DNA from: CAZYJR01 sp964647905
GTDB lineage: Bacteria; Desulfobacterota; DSM-4660; Desulfatiglandales; HGW-15
NCBI GenBank assembly: GCA_964647905.1
Contig: CAZYJR010000012.1
Span: 39,688 to 103,687, forward strand
Length of the DNA stretch: 64,000 nucleotides
Direction: 5' to 3'
The notes beneath the pieces were generated by a model. That model worked only from the letters and a program-made list of their open reading frames with translations. It had not been told where the DNA came from and did not search any database. Each line of letters begins with the position of its first letter. The first letter of the stretch is position 1. A program made the translations under genes and the position numbers. This document shows positions 1-7,754 of this stretch, one piece after another.

Positions 1-1435
1 GCTCGACTCCGTCCTGCCGCCAGAACAGCATATGATCCCCCAGCATGCAGTCCAGGAGGACCTTCTGGTAGGCCTCCAGCACAGGCCCCGTGTAGCCCTG
101 ATGGTAGTTGAAGTCCATGGTGACCGTCCTGAGACACACCTTGGCCCCGGGGTTCTTGGTCTGGAAGCTGAGCGTGATCTTCTCCTCAGGGTAGATGCCC
201 AGGCTCAGCCGGTTGGCGGTTATCTGTCCGCCCAGGGTCTCGCGGAACATGGAGTGGGGTACCTCCCGGAACCGGATGGTGATTTCGGTCAGCTTGCTGG
301 CCAGCCTCTTGCCCGAGGCCAGATGGAAAGGGACGCCCTGCCACCGCCAGTTGTCCAGGAAGACCCGCATGCGGGCGTAAGTGGGGGTCAGGGACCCCGG
401 CCTGACCCCGGGCTCCTCGCGGTAGGCCCGCACCTTCTCGCCGTGGATCTCCCCCGAGCCGTATTGCCCGAGCACCAGATGCCGGTCTATGCTCTCCACG
501 GGGAAGGGGCGAAGGGAGCGGTAGACCCGTACCTTTTCGTCCCGCACCCGGTCGGCCTCGAAGAGAGACGGCGGATCCATGGCCGTAAGGGCCAGGAGCT
601 GCATCATGTGGTTCTGGAACATGTCCCTCAGGACCCCAGCCTGGTCGTAATAGCCCGCGCGGTGCTCAACGCCCGCGGTCTCGGCGGCGGTTATGCCTAC
701 TGACTCTATATATCGCCTGTCCCACAGCGGCTCGAAGATGGAATTCGCGAACCTGAACATCAGGATGTTCTGAACCGTCTCCTTTGCCAGGTAGTGATCG
801 ATCCTAAAGATCTGGTGCTCCTCGAAGTACTCGTGAAGGAGCCCGTCCAGGCTGGACGCGGATTGCAGGTCCGAGCCGAAGGGTTTTTCAACCACTATGC
901 GCGACCATCCTCCGCCGGTGCCGGATTCGGCCGAGAGACCGGACTCACCGATCATGCGCACTGTTGTTTGGTAGAGGCCCGGTGGGATGGCCAGGTAAAA
1001 GAACCGGTTCCATGCGGTCCCCCTCTCCCGATCGAGTTCCCGCAGGTCTCGGGCCAGCAGGGAGAAGCTCCGGGGGTCGTCGTAGTCCACAACGCGGTAG
1101 AACAGCGCCCGAGCGAATGCCTCCCATGAAGTATCCTCAGGCTGTTTGCCCCGCTTGGCGACCGCCGCCCGCATCCGTTCACGGAACGAGTGGTCGTCCA
1201 GGGGAGTCCTGGCACAACCCAGCACCGCGAACCCCCGGGGCAGCCCCCCGTTCAGATGGAGGTCATAGAGGGCCGGGATCAGCTTCCTGGAAGTCAGGTC
1301 GCCGGAGGCCCCGACCACGACCAGGATGCAGGGGTCCGGGACCCTCTCCAGGATGCATGAGTCAAAGGGAATGCCCAGGTCAGGGGCGCTTGTTGATGCC
1401 AAGGCCTCTTCCCCGGTCCCGGGAATTCGATCCAT
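1..1435 (-). CDS. zwf: glucose-6-phosphate 1-dehydrogenase, 3' end beyond window
   Basis: Oxidises glucose 6-phosphate to 6-phosphogluconolactone with NAD(P) in the cytoplasm, the entry step of the oxidative pentose phosphate pathway. The reading frame is open from the ATG at 1435 to the window edge, 478 codons against about 490-510 for the family, so only the C-terminal end is missing. The N-terminal nucleotide-binding motif GASGDLTSRK is near residue 42 and the catalytic RIDHYLAKE signature lies near 780-805. A TGA lies four codons upstream of the ATG, which fixes the start. The rubredoxin gene sits 66 bp upstream on the same strand and probably shares its promoter. Family assignment is secure; cofactor preference cannot be read. 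Confidence 0.95.
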   Translation of the reverse strand, partial: MDRIPGTGEEALASTSAPDLGIPFDSCILERVPDPCILVVVGASGDLTSRKLIPALYDLHLNGGLPRGFAVLGCARTPLDDHSFRERMRAAVAKRGKQPEDTSWEAFARALFYRVVDYDDPRSFSLLARDLRELDRERGTAWNRFFYLAIPPGLYQTTVRMIGESGLSAESGTGGGWSRIVVEKPFGSDLQSASSLDGLLHEYFEEHQIFRIDHYLAKETVQNILMFRFANSIFEPLWDRRYIESVGITAAETAGVEHRAGYYDQAGVLRDMFQNHMMQLLALTAMDPPSLFEADRVRDEKVRVYRSLRPFPVESIDRHLVLGQYGSGEIHGEKVRAYREEPGVRPGSLTPTYARMRVFLDNWRWQGVPFHLASGKRLASKLTEITIRFREVPHSMFRETLGGQITANRLSLGIYPEEKITLSFQTKNPGAKVCLRTVTMDFNYHQGYTGPVLEAYQKVLLDCMLGDHMLFWRQDGVE

Positions 1436-1501
1436 GGATGCTTCTCACCCTTCCGGGAAAGCCAAGACCCCCGATCGGGAAGTTCGCAGGCGCTGCCCGA
1501 A

Positions 1502-1663
1502 TCAGGCCTCCTTCTCGAACAGGTCCTTGGTGGCCCCGCAGACCGGGCAGGTCCAGTCATCCGGCAGGTCTTCAAACGCGGTGCCCGGATTCACTCCGTT
1601 GTCCGGGTCCCCTTCCTCAGGGTCATACACGTAGCCGCAAACAGTGCATACATACTTATCCAT
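1502..1663 (-). CDS. rub: rubredoxin
   Basis: Small cytoplasmic one-iron electron carrier of 53 residues. Two CxxCG knuckles (CTVCG near residue 5 and CPVCG near residue 38) supply the four cysteines that bind a single iron. The frame continues 29 codons upstream, but the ATG at 1663 is chosen because AGGAGGG lies just before it and the protein then begins with the standard rubredoxin N terminus. It is the first gene before zwf. In anaerobes rubredoxin typically passes electrons to oxygen- or superoxide-reducing enzymes; no such partner is in this window. Confidence 0.97.
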   Translation of the reverse strand: MDKYVCTVCGYVYDPEEGDPDNGVNPGTAFEDLPDDWTCPVCGATKDLFEKEA

Positions 1664-1680
1664 GGTCGCCCTCCTGACGG

Positions 1681-1704
1681 GGCGGTCCTTCAAGGAAGAC
1701 CGCC
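1681..1704 (-). promoter_or_regulatory. hairpin in the rubredoxin leader
   Basis: GGCGGTC and GACCGCC form perfect 7-bp arms around a 10-nt loop, lying between the predicted start of transcription and the rubredoxin ribosome binding site. It could affect mRNA stability or translation; no known riboswitch is recognised. Confidence 0.45.
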
Positions 1705-1756
1705 TTCCTGATTGCACTTCAGCCTTGTACTTTTCTTCAAGGTCGGACAATACTAG

Positions 1757-1785
1757 AACATATCGGGCGCATCGCCTCGTGTCAA
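1757..1785 (-). promoter_or_regulatory. sigma-70-type promoter for rubredoxin-zwf
   Basis: Read on the minus strand this is TTGACA, a 17-bp spacer and TATGTT: a perfect -35 and a 4/6 -10. Predicted transcription starts near 1750, giving a leader of about 87 nt before the rubredoxin ATG. Confidence 0.7.
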
Positions 1786-1890
1786 GGATTTCGCTGCATC
1801 AATACAAGCCCGGCCTTGGTCCTTCCCTCTTTGGTGATTACATTAAAGGGGAACACGGGCGGTGAAGACAAGGGAGGCCGGAGGGGTTCC

Positions 1891-2274
1891 ATGGAAAAAC
1901 ACCATAAGTTCTCCATATGGTACGTCCTGCTGGGCGCATGGATGGTCTTGATCATACACAACCTGCTGACCAACGCCCTTTCCATCCAAAACATCCCCTA
2001 CAGCCAGTTCCTCGAGCTCCTCAAGGAGGGGGGGTGGCCGAGGTGGCCGTATCCGATCGGTTGATCCAGGGGAAGATCCAGGCGGGAGGCGGGTCCGGCC
2101 CCGGGGTATTCCGCACCGTCCGCGTCGATCCTGTCCGAGCAGTACGAGCGGGCCAAGGCCATCCTCCAGGAAAAGAAGGCGATTTTGGACAAAGGGGCAG
2201 GCCTGCTCCTGGAGCGGGAGAAGATAGAGGGGGAAGAGCTCGAGGCCATGATGGGAGAGGATCGGAAGGGATGA
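1891..2274 (+). pseudogene. ftsH: ftsH relic: N- and C-terminal ends joined, AAA and protease core deleted
   Basis: The ATG at 1891, after a GGAGG-like site, opens a typical FtsH N terminus: short cytoplasmic tail, one membrane segment (about residues 8-28) and the IPYSQFLELLKEG motif. A run of seven G (about 2027-2033) breaks the frame; in the next frame the FtsH periplasmic domain continues (VAEVAVSDRLIQGKIQ) to FRTVRVD near 2130. A third frame from about 2134 then gives SEQYERAKAIL and GEELEAMM, the helical C terminus of FtsH, ending at TGA 2272-2274. Everything between, including Walker motifs and the HEAGH zinc site, is absent. A full ftsH is about 1.8-1.9 kb; this is 384 bp. I infer a large internal deletion plus a slippage frameshift, with a functional copy elsewhere. 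Confidence 0.8.
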
Positions 2275-2458
2275 ATCGGCGGGACTTTGCCTTTTTCTTT
2301 GACTAGGGCAACGGTTTTGATTATCCTTGACTCATACGGACAGGAGTTTGGTAGGAAACGGTCAAGTTGAAGCGAAGATATCGGTTCGAGAGATCCTGCG
2401 GCGAGCTTAATTCCAGTTAATTCCGGTTGACAGCGGTGTTGATCACGGAGGGGCCGAG

Positions 2459-2689
2459 ATGAAGGAGCTCATTGCAACGATTGCCAAGGCATTGGTGGAT
2501 AAACCCGAAGATGTGGTTGTAACCGAGATCACGGGGGAGCAGACCTCGGTCATTGAGCTCCGCGTGGCCAAGGAGGATCTGGGCAAGGTCATTGGAAAGC
2601 AGGGCCGCACCGCCAAGGCCATGCGGACCATCCTGAGCGCGGCCTCAGCCAAGGTGCGCAAGCGTCACGTGCTGGAGTTGATCGAGTAG
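2459..2689 (+). CDS. khpA: KH-domain RNA-binding protein KhpA
   Basis: 76-residue single KH-domain protein (KhpA/YlqC family) that binds RNA in the cytoplasm, usually with a KhpB partner. The KH signature IGKQG is at about residues 45-49, followed by the helix-strand end of the fold. GGAGGGG lies about 9 bases before the ATG. The gene normally sits between rpsP and rimM; here it stands alone between an ftsH relic and the kamA operon, an unusual setting. The 184 bp upstream hold a short direct repeat (TTAATTCC twice, 2407-2425) and a TTGACA without a matching -10. Confidence 0.93.
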   Translation: MKELIATIAKALVDKPEDVVVTEITGEQTSVIELRVAKEDLGKVIGKQGRTAKAMRTILSAASAKVRKRHVLELIE

Positions 2690-2704
2690 AGGCGGTGCAA
2701 TAGC

Positions 2705-2733
2705 TTGAAACTCCCCTCCATGGGTGCTAGGCT
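2705..2733 (+). promoter_or_regulatory. weak candidate promoter for the kamA operon
   Basis: TTGAAA, 17-bp spacer, TAGGCT. The -35 matches 5/6 but the -10 only 3/6. It is the best candidate in the 86 bp between khpA and kamA. Confidence 0.3.
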
Positions 2734-2775
2734 CGGTCCCCCTCCGGACAACAGGACCCAAGCGGGGAGAAGACC

Positions 2776-4035
2776 ATGAAGACCTACCCAAGGGCGGCCT
2801 ATCGCGACGTCCCTCTCTTCGAGAACATATCCGAAGAAGAATGGAACAACTGGAAATGGCAGTTCCGGAACGGAATACGGGACATCAATACCCTCAAGAA
2901 GATCATCCGGATCGACGACCAGGAGGAGAGGGACCTGGAGAAGGTCTTGCAGACCTTCAAGATGAGTATCACCCCGTACTACGCCTGCCTCATGGACCGG
3001 GAGTACAAGCGGGGCTCCGTCAGGCTCCAGGGTGTGCCCGGAATCCGGGAGCTCGAGTACGAGGCCGACGACCGCGACGACCCCCTGGAAGAGGACGTGG
3101 ACTCCCCTGTGCCGGGCATCACCCACCGCTACCCCGACCGGGTCCTGTTCCTGGTCACCGGCATCTGCTCCATGTACTGCCGCCACTGCACCAGGAGGCG
3201 AATGGTGGGCTCCAGGGACCACCACCTCGGGGGCGGCGATTTGGAGCGGGCTTTCCATTACATAGAGGAGCACAAGGAGGTGCGCGACATACTTGTCTCC
3301 GGAGGAGATCCCCTGGTCTTGGACGATGACCGGCTGGAGAGCATCCTGGCCAGGCTGAGGGGCATCGATCACGTGGAGATCATCAGGATCGGCAGCCGCA
3401 CACCGGTGGTTCTACCACAAAGGATAACGGCCGACCTGGCCGCCATGCTCAGGAAGTACCACCCCATATACTTGAACACGCACTTCAATCATCCGGGCGA
3501 GATAACCCTGGAGTCCAAGGAGGCCTGCGAGCGGTTGGCCGACGCCGGCATCCCCCTGGGGAACCAGACCGTGCTCTTGAGAGACGTGAACGACTGCCCT
3601 TACATCATGAAGAAGCTGGTCCAGGAGCTCCTGATGATCAGGGTCAAGCCCTACTACATTTACCAGTGCGACCTGTCACGAGGGATCGCCCATTTCAGGA
3701 CCTCCATAACCAAGGGGATGGAGATCATAGAGAACCTCAGGGGGCATACCACCGGAATGGCCGTGCCCACCTTTGTTGTGGACGCCCCGGGCGGCGGGGG
3801 CAAGATACCGGTGATGCCCAACTATATACTGTCGCAGGGCGACCGCCGCCTGGTGCTGCGCAATTACGAAGGCGTGATAACCACGTATACGCAACCGGAG
3901 AACGTATTCTCGGATTGCGGCCACTGCAGGATTTGCGAGGACGAGCGCTACAGGCCCTTGGATGGCGTGGCCAAGCTCCTGGCTGGGGAGAAGGTCTACC
4001 TGGAGCCGGCCGGGCTCAAGAGGCGGCTGCGGTGA
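2776..4035 (+). CDS. kamA: L-lysine 2,3-aminomutase
   Basis: Radical-SAM, PLP-dependent enzyme that isomerises L-lysine to L-beta-lysine, the first step of lysine fermentation. The 419-residue length is normal. The cluster motif CSMYCRHC gives C131, C135 and C138. The PLP lysine is K343 in GGGGK. D299 (QCDLS) and D336 (VDAPGG) correspond, with a constant offset of six from the Clostridium subterminale enzyme, to the two aspartates that bind the substrate epsilon-amino group; as I recall these differ in glutamate 2,3-aminomutases, so lysine is the likely substrate. First gene of a probable operon with the radical-SAM protein 32 bp downstream and rocD. The later pathway genes lie 13 kb away on the same strand. 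Confidence 0.93.
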   Translation: MKTYPRAAYRDVPLFENISEEEWNNWKWQFRNGIRDINTLKKIIRIDDQEERDLEKVLQTFKMSITPYYACLMDREYKRGSVRLQGVPGIRELEYEADDRDDPLEEDVDSPVPGITHRYPDRVLFLVTGICSMYCRHCTRRRMVGSRDHHLGGGDLERAFHYIEEHKEVRDILVSGGDPLVLDDDRLESILARLRGIDHVEIIRIGSRTPVVLPQRITADLAAMLRKYHPIYLNTHFNHPGEITLESKEACERLADAGIPLGNQTVLLRDVNDCPYIMKKLVQELLMIRVKPYYIYQCDLSRGIAHFRTSITKGMEIIENLRGHTTGMAVPTFVVDAPGGGGKIPVMPNYILSQGDRRLVLRNYEGVITTYTQPENVFSDCGHCRICEDERYRPLDGVAKLLAGEKVYLEPAGLKRRLR

Positions 4036-4067
4036 CTACAGGCGGACAAGAGAAAGGGGAAGCAAAG

Positions 4068-6518
4068 ATGCTCGAAGTGCGGTTGGTCAAGGCAGGGGAC
4101 CCTGTCCGGGTGCCCGTGTCCGCGCTGAAGGACGAGGCGGAGGCCTTTCTGGACTATGCGGCTTCAAGTCCTTTGGCGGGGAGAGACTTCTGCGGGATAG
4201 TGGGTGAAGGAGACGGCGCGACAAAGTTCTACAGGCTCATGGAGGCCGCCGGGCACCCCGGGGACCCGGAGGGGTTCTTTGAATCGCTCCTGGGGGCGGT
4301 GGCGTCCCGGAGTGCAAACAGCAGGGAGCCGGTGCGGTTGAACGGGGTCTCGTTCCCCCGGGCATTCCTCGTGGCCCTGCTTGAGAGGATTCTGCCGGGC
4401 GAGGAGTTCGTCCCGGTCAAGACGGTGGAGGACCTGGATCGCCTGACGAACCTGGACGCGGACGAGGACGAGCGCAGGAAGCTCCAGGAAGTGATCGAGC
4501 TCTTCCCGGTGAGGATCTCCAAGCATACGGCCAGGCAGATGATGGTTTCGGGCGATGTGTCCTATCAGTATCTGCCCTTTGTGGAGGAGCTGGACCCGGT
4601 GGGTCACGTAAACACCTGGATCGGGCAGTTCCACAAGGGCCTCCTGGAGCGCATGTACCGGAATCGGGTCATCTTTCTCCTCAATATGACCTGCCCGGTA
4701 TACTGCAGATTCTGCTTCAGGAAGCACAAGGACTCCCGCAACGAGGCCCCGCCCGCCCCGGAGGACGTGAGGGAGGCCGTGGAGTACGTGGCGGGCTCTC
4801 CCGACATCAAGGAAGTGGTGATCACGGGCGGAGACCCGTTCCTCAACAGGCGGAACATGGAAGAGGCCGTGGACGGGCTGAGGGACGTGCCCCACGTAAA
4901 GACCCTCCGCCTGGCCACTCGCTCCATATCCTATTATCCGCACTTGTTCCTGGGAAACGGGGAGGCTTGGCTCAACTACCTGAAACGGAAGAACCTGGAG
5001 CTGGAGGAAAAGGACAAGCGCATCGAAGTGGCCACCCACTTCATCCACCCCGACGAGGTCAGCCCCCAGAGCCTGGAGATCATCTCGGAGCTGGTAAGGA
5101 GCGGTATACAGGTCTACGTGCAGACCCCGTTCTTGAACGGCTGCAACGACCAAGGCCCGGAGCTGGTCGACCTCTTCTCCAAGCTAAGAGGGGCCGGGGC
5201 CGAGATGCACTATATCTATATACCCTGCAGCCCCATCCACGGCAACAGCATCTACTGGGCCCCGCTCTCAAAGGGTATAGCGGCCGGGGCCTACCTCAGG
5301 GCGCACGTCTCGGACAGGGCCATACCGAGGATCTGCACGGCCACCCCCATAGGGAAGATGGACTGGAACACCAGCGGCTGGGCCGTGGGCCCGGACGGGG
5401 AGAACGAACACTTCCTTTGGATCCGCTCCCCATACACCCCTGAGTACTTCAAGGCCTTCGCTCCGGTGGCCAATGAGCTGGAAGTGGTTCGGGTGAACGA
5501 CGAGGGCACGATCGACGTGAAGTACATGGCCCGTATCGGGGACGATGATCTCTACCTGGGCTCCCGGCCCCCGAGGGTGGTGAGGGACAAGGACGAGGAC
5601 CCGGGTCTCCTGGAGGAGATCAGGGCCGAGGCCATCCGGGACCAGCGTTTCGGCCGCTCCGTAGTGGAGACCGGGTCTGAGGGCGTGGTCAGAGTTCACA
5701 AGACCCGGGTGGAGCTCGATCCTGAAAAGGGGCCGGGGTCCCTGGATTACCTCCGGGGACAGGATGCGATTACCGATGTGGTGCTCGCCTCGGAACGGGA
5801 TATGGTGGAGAGCCTGTCCGCGGTGGAGGAGATCGTGACGGGCCTGGGCGGGATTCCCGGGGTCAATGCGGTGCGCCTGAGGAGCATCAGGCTGAACACC
5901 GACCCGTCGCTTTACACCAGGCCGGTGATACGACGCCTGGGTGAGCTGAACCGCCTGAGCGTGGTGCGCCCCCTGAGGGTGGAGGTGGAGACCTGGTTCT
6001 TCCACTCGAGCGAGATCGGCCCGGAGCACGGCCGGGTCGCCGCGGCCTTGAGGAGGCGGGGGATATCGGTCTATGTGAACACACCGGTGATCTCCGGTGT
6101 GAACGACTCGGCCGAGGAGCTCCACCGCATGGCCTCCGCCTGCAGGGCGGCGGGCATGGAGTTCCATCATGTCTACGCGGCGGGGCATCCCCTCCAGGCG
6201 GTATGCAACCATGACCGGCCGGTTGACGTGGACGACCTCCTGGACATGGCCACCAAGGTGAGGCGGGATGGAAGCGGCAGGGAGATACCGGCCTACATCA
6301 TTCTCACCTACTTGGGGGAGGCGGACTTCGGGCTGAGCTCAAGGCTGATGGGCAGGGGCGGAGATGTCTGGGCCCGCCTGCTGCCCTATGACCTGGCCTA
6401 TTTCAAGGCCATGGATCCGGCTTATGAGTGGCCGGAGGGAGTGGAAGAGGATCCCGAGGGGCGCCCCGTGGTGAAGGTGCCCGGATTGGCCTCGGCCAGC
6501 GGGTTCATGGTGTCCTGA
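4068..6518 (+). CDS. KamA-related radical SAM protein with a degenerate second copy of the fold
   Basis: 816 residues, about twice the length of KamA. The first half is a radical-SAM barrel with CPVYCRFC (C209, C213, C216) and an ITGGDP strand, but the GGGGK PLP motif of KamA is missing (TATPIGKMDW stands there), so aminomutase chemistry is doubtful. The second half repeats the same landmarks: VVLASERD for VVITGGDP, VETWFFHSSEI for VATHFIHPDEV, ISVYVNTPVISGVND for IQVYVQTPFLNGCND, HHVYAAGHP for HYIYIPCSP. It has no CxxxCxxC. This looks like an internal duplication whose C-terminal copy lost the cluster, giving an intramolecular pseudo-dimer. The start at 4068 follows AAAGGGGAAGC. It sits between kamA and rocD, so a role in lysine or ornithine metabolism is likely; the reaction is unknown. 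Confidence 0.85.
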   Translation: MLEVRLVKAGDPVRVPVSALKDEAEAFLDYAASSPLAGRDFCGIVGEGDGATKFYRLMEAAGHPGDPEGFFESLLGAVASRSANSREPVRLNGVSFPRAFLVALLERILPGEEFVPVKTVEDLDRLTNLDADEDERRKLQEVIELFPVRISKHTARQMMVSGDVSYQYLPFVEELDPVGHVNTWIGQFHKGLLERMYRNRVIFLLNMTCPVYCRFCFRKHKDSRNEAPPAPEDVREAVEYVAGSPDIKEVVITGGDPFLNRRNMEEAVDGLRDVPHVKTLRLATRSISYYPHLFLGNGEAWLNYLKRKNLELEEKDKRIEVATHFIHPDEVSPQSLEIISELVRSGIQVYVQTPFLNGCNDQGPELVDLFSKLRGAGAEMHYIYIPCSPIHGNSIYWAPLSKGIAAGAYLRAHVSDRAIPRICTATPIGKMDWNTSGWAVGPDGENEHFLWIRSPYTPEYFKAFAPVANELEVVRVNDEGTIDVKYMARIGDDDLYLGSRPPRVVRDKDEDPGLLEEIRAEAIRDQRFGRSVVETGSEGVVRVHKTRVELDPEKGPGSLDYLRGQDAITDVVLASERDMVESLSAVEEIVTGLGGIPGVNAVRLRSIRLNTDPSLYTRPVIRRLGELNRLSVVRPLRVEVETWFFHSSEIGPEHGRVAAALRRRGISVYVNTPVISGVNDSAEELHRMASACRAAGMEFHHVYAAGHPLQAVCNHDRPVDVDDLLDMATKVRRDGSGREIPAYIILTYLGEADFGLSSRLMGRGGDVWARLLPYDLAYFKAMDPAYEWPEGVEEDPEGRPVVKVPGLASASGFMVS

Positions 6519-6540
6519 TGATACTGAAGGGGGAGGTGGC

Positions 6541-7743
6541 ATGAGATCCGCCGAGTACCTGGAGCTGGAGAACCGTTACGGGGCCCACAATTACAAGCCC
6601 CTGGACGTGGTGCTGGAGCGGGGAGAAGGGATTTGGGTGTGGGACGTGGAAGGGAGGCGTTACATGGACTGCCTCTCTTCATACTCGGCGGTCAACCAGG
6701 GCCACTGCCACCCGCGGATCAGGGAGGCCATGATGGAGCAGGCGGGCAGGCTTACCCTGACATCCAGGGCCTTTCGCAACGACCAATTGGGTCCTTTCTA
6801 CGAGGAGCTCTGCAGCCTCACCAACTCCCACAAGGTCCTCCCCATGAACAGCGGGGCCGAGGCCGTGGAGACCGTGATAAAGGCGGTGCGCAAGTGGGGC
6901 TACAAGGTCAAGGGCGTGCCGCCTGGTCGGGCCGAGGTGATCGTATGCGAGGGCAACTTCCACGGGAGGACCATAACCATAGTTGGATTCAGCTCTGATC
7001 CGGCGACGCGGGAGGGGTTCGGGCCGTTCACCCCCGGGTTCAAGACCGTCCCGTACGGCGACGTCCGGGCCCTGGAGGAGGCGATCACGCCCGAGACCGT
7101 GGCGTTTCTGGCCGAGCCCATCCAGGGGGAGGCCGGAGTGATCCTGCCGCCCGCGGGCTACCTGAGGGAGGCGCGGGAGATCTGCACCCGGCACCGGGTG
7201 ACCATGGTCCTGGACGAGATCCAGACCGGCCTGGGGCGCACCGGGAGGATGCTGGCCGAGGAGCATGAGGGGGTGGAGGCCGATGTGACCCTGATAGGAA
7301 AGGCCCTCTCGGGCGGCTTCTACCCGGTCTCAGCGGTCCTTTCCAACACCGAGGTCCTGGGTGTGATCCAGCCGGGCGAGCACGGGAGCACGTTCGGGGG
7401 CAATCCCCTGGCATGCGCCGTGGCCCGGGCGGCCCTCAGGGTGCTGGTGGAAGAGGGCATGATCGAAAACGCCCGGGAAGCGGGGGAGTACTTCCTGTCC
7501 CGGCTCCTGGAGATAAGGAGCCCCTGGATCAGGGAGGTCAGGGGCAGGGGCCTGCTGATCGGGGTGGAGCTCGCGCCCGAGGCCGGAGGGGCCCGCAGGT
7601 TCTGCGAGAAGCTCATGGAAAAAGGTCTCCTCTGCAAGGAGACCCATGAAGACACCATCCGGTTCGCCCCGCCGCTCACCATCCGCAGGCAGGATATCGA
7701 CTGGGCCATGGAGCGGATCCGGGCGGTCCTGGCCCCGGACTGA
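6541..7743 (+). CDS. rocD: ornithine--oxo-acid aminotransferase (class III)
   Basis: PLP-dependent class III aminotransferase of 400 residues. RocD-type enzymes move the delta-amino group of L-ornithine to 2-oxoglutarate, giving glutamate 5-semialdehyde and glutamate. The N-terminal YGAHNYKPLDVVL and SAYSAVNQGHCHP-like stretches are characteristic of the ornithine group. The PLP lysine is K254 (LIGKALSGG) and LDEIQTGLGRTG is just before it. It starts 23 bp after the radical-SAM gene with GGGGGAGG upstream and ends the operon. Because the operon begins with a lysine aminomutase, an activity on lysine or a diamino acid derived from it is possible; the sequence itself favours ornithine. Confidence 0.88.
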   Translation: MRSAEYLELENRYGAHNYKPLDVVLERGEGIWVWDVEGRRYMDCLSSYSAVNQGHCHPRIREAMMEQAGRLTLTSRAFRNDQLGPFYEELCSLTNSHKVLPMNSGAEAVETVIKAVRKWGYKVKGVPPGRAEVIVCEGNFHGRTITIVGFSSDPATREGFGPFTPGFKTVPYGDVRALEEAITPETVAFLAEPIQGEAGVILPPAGYLREAREICTRHRVTMVLDEIQTGLGRTGRMLAEEHEGVEADVTLIGKALSGGFYPVSAVLSNTEVLGVIQPGEHGSTFGGNPLACAVARAALRVLVEEGMIENAREAGEYFLSRLLEIRSPWIREVRGRGLLIGVELAPEAGGARRFCEKLMEKGLLCKETHEDTIRFAPPLTIRRQDIDWAMERIRAVLAPD

Positions 7744-7754
7744 CGGCCTCGCTC

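Noticed and set aside
2776..4035. Glutamate 2,3-aminomutase as an alternative identity for KamA
   Set aside because: Both aspartates expected for lysine binding (D299, D336) are present at the right spacing from the PLP lysine.
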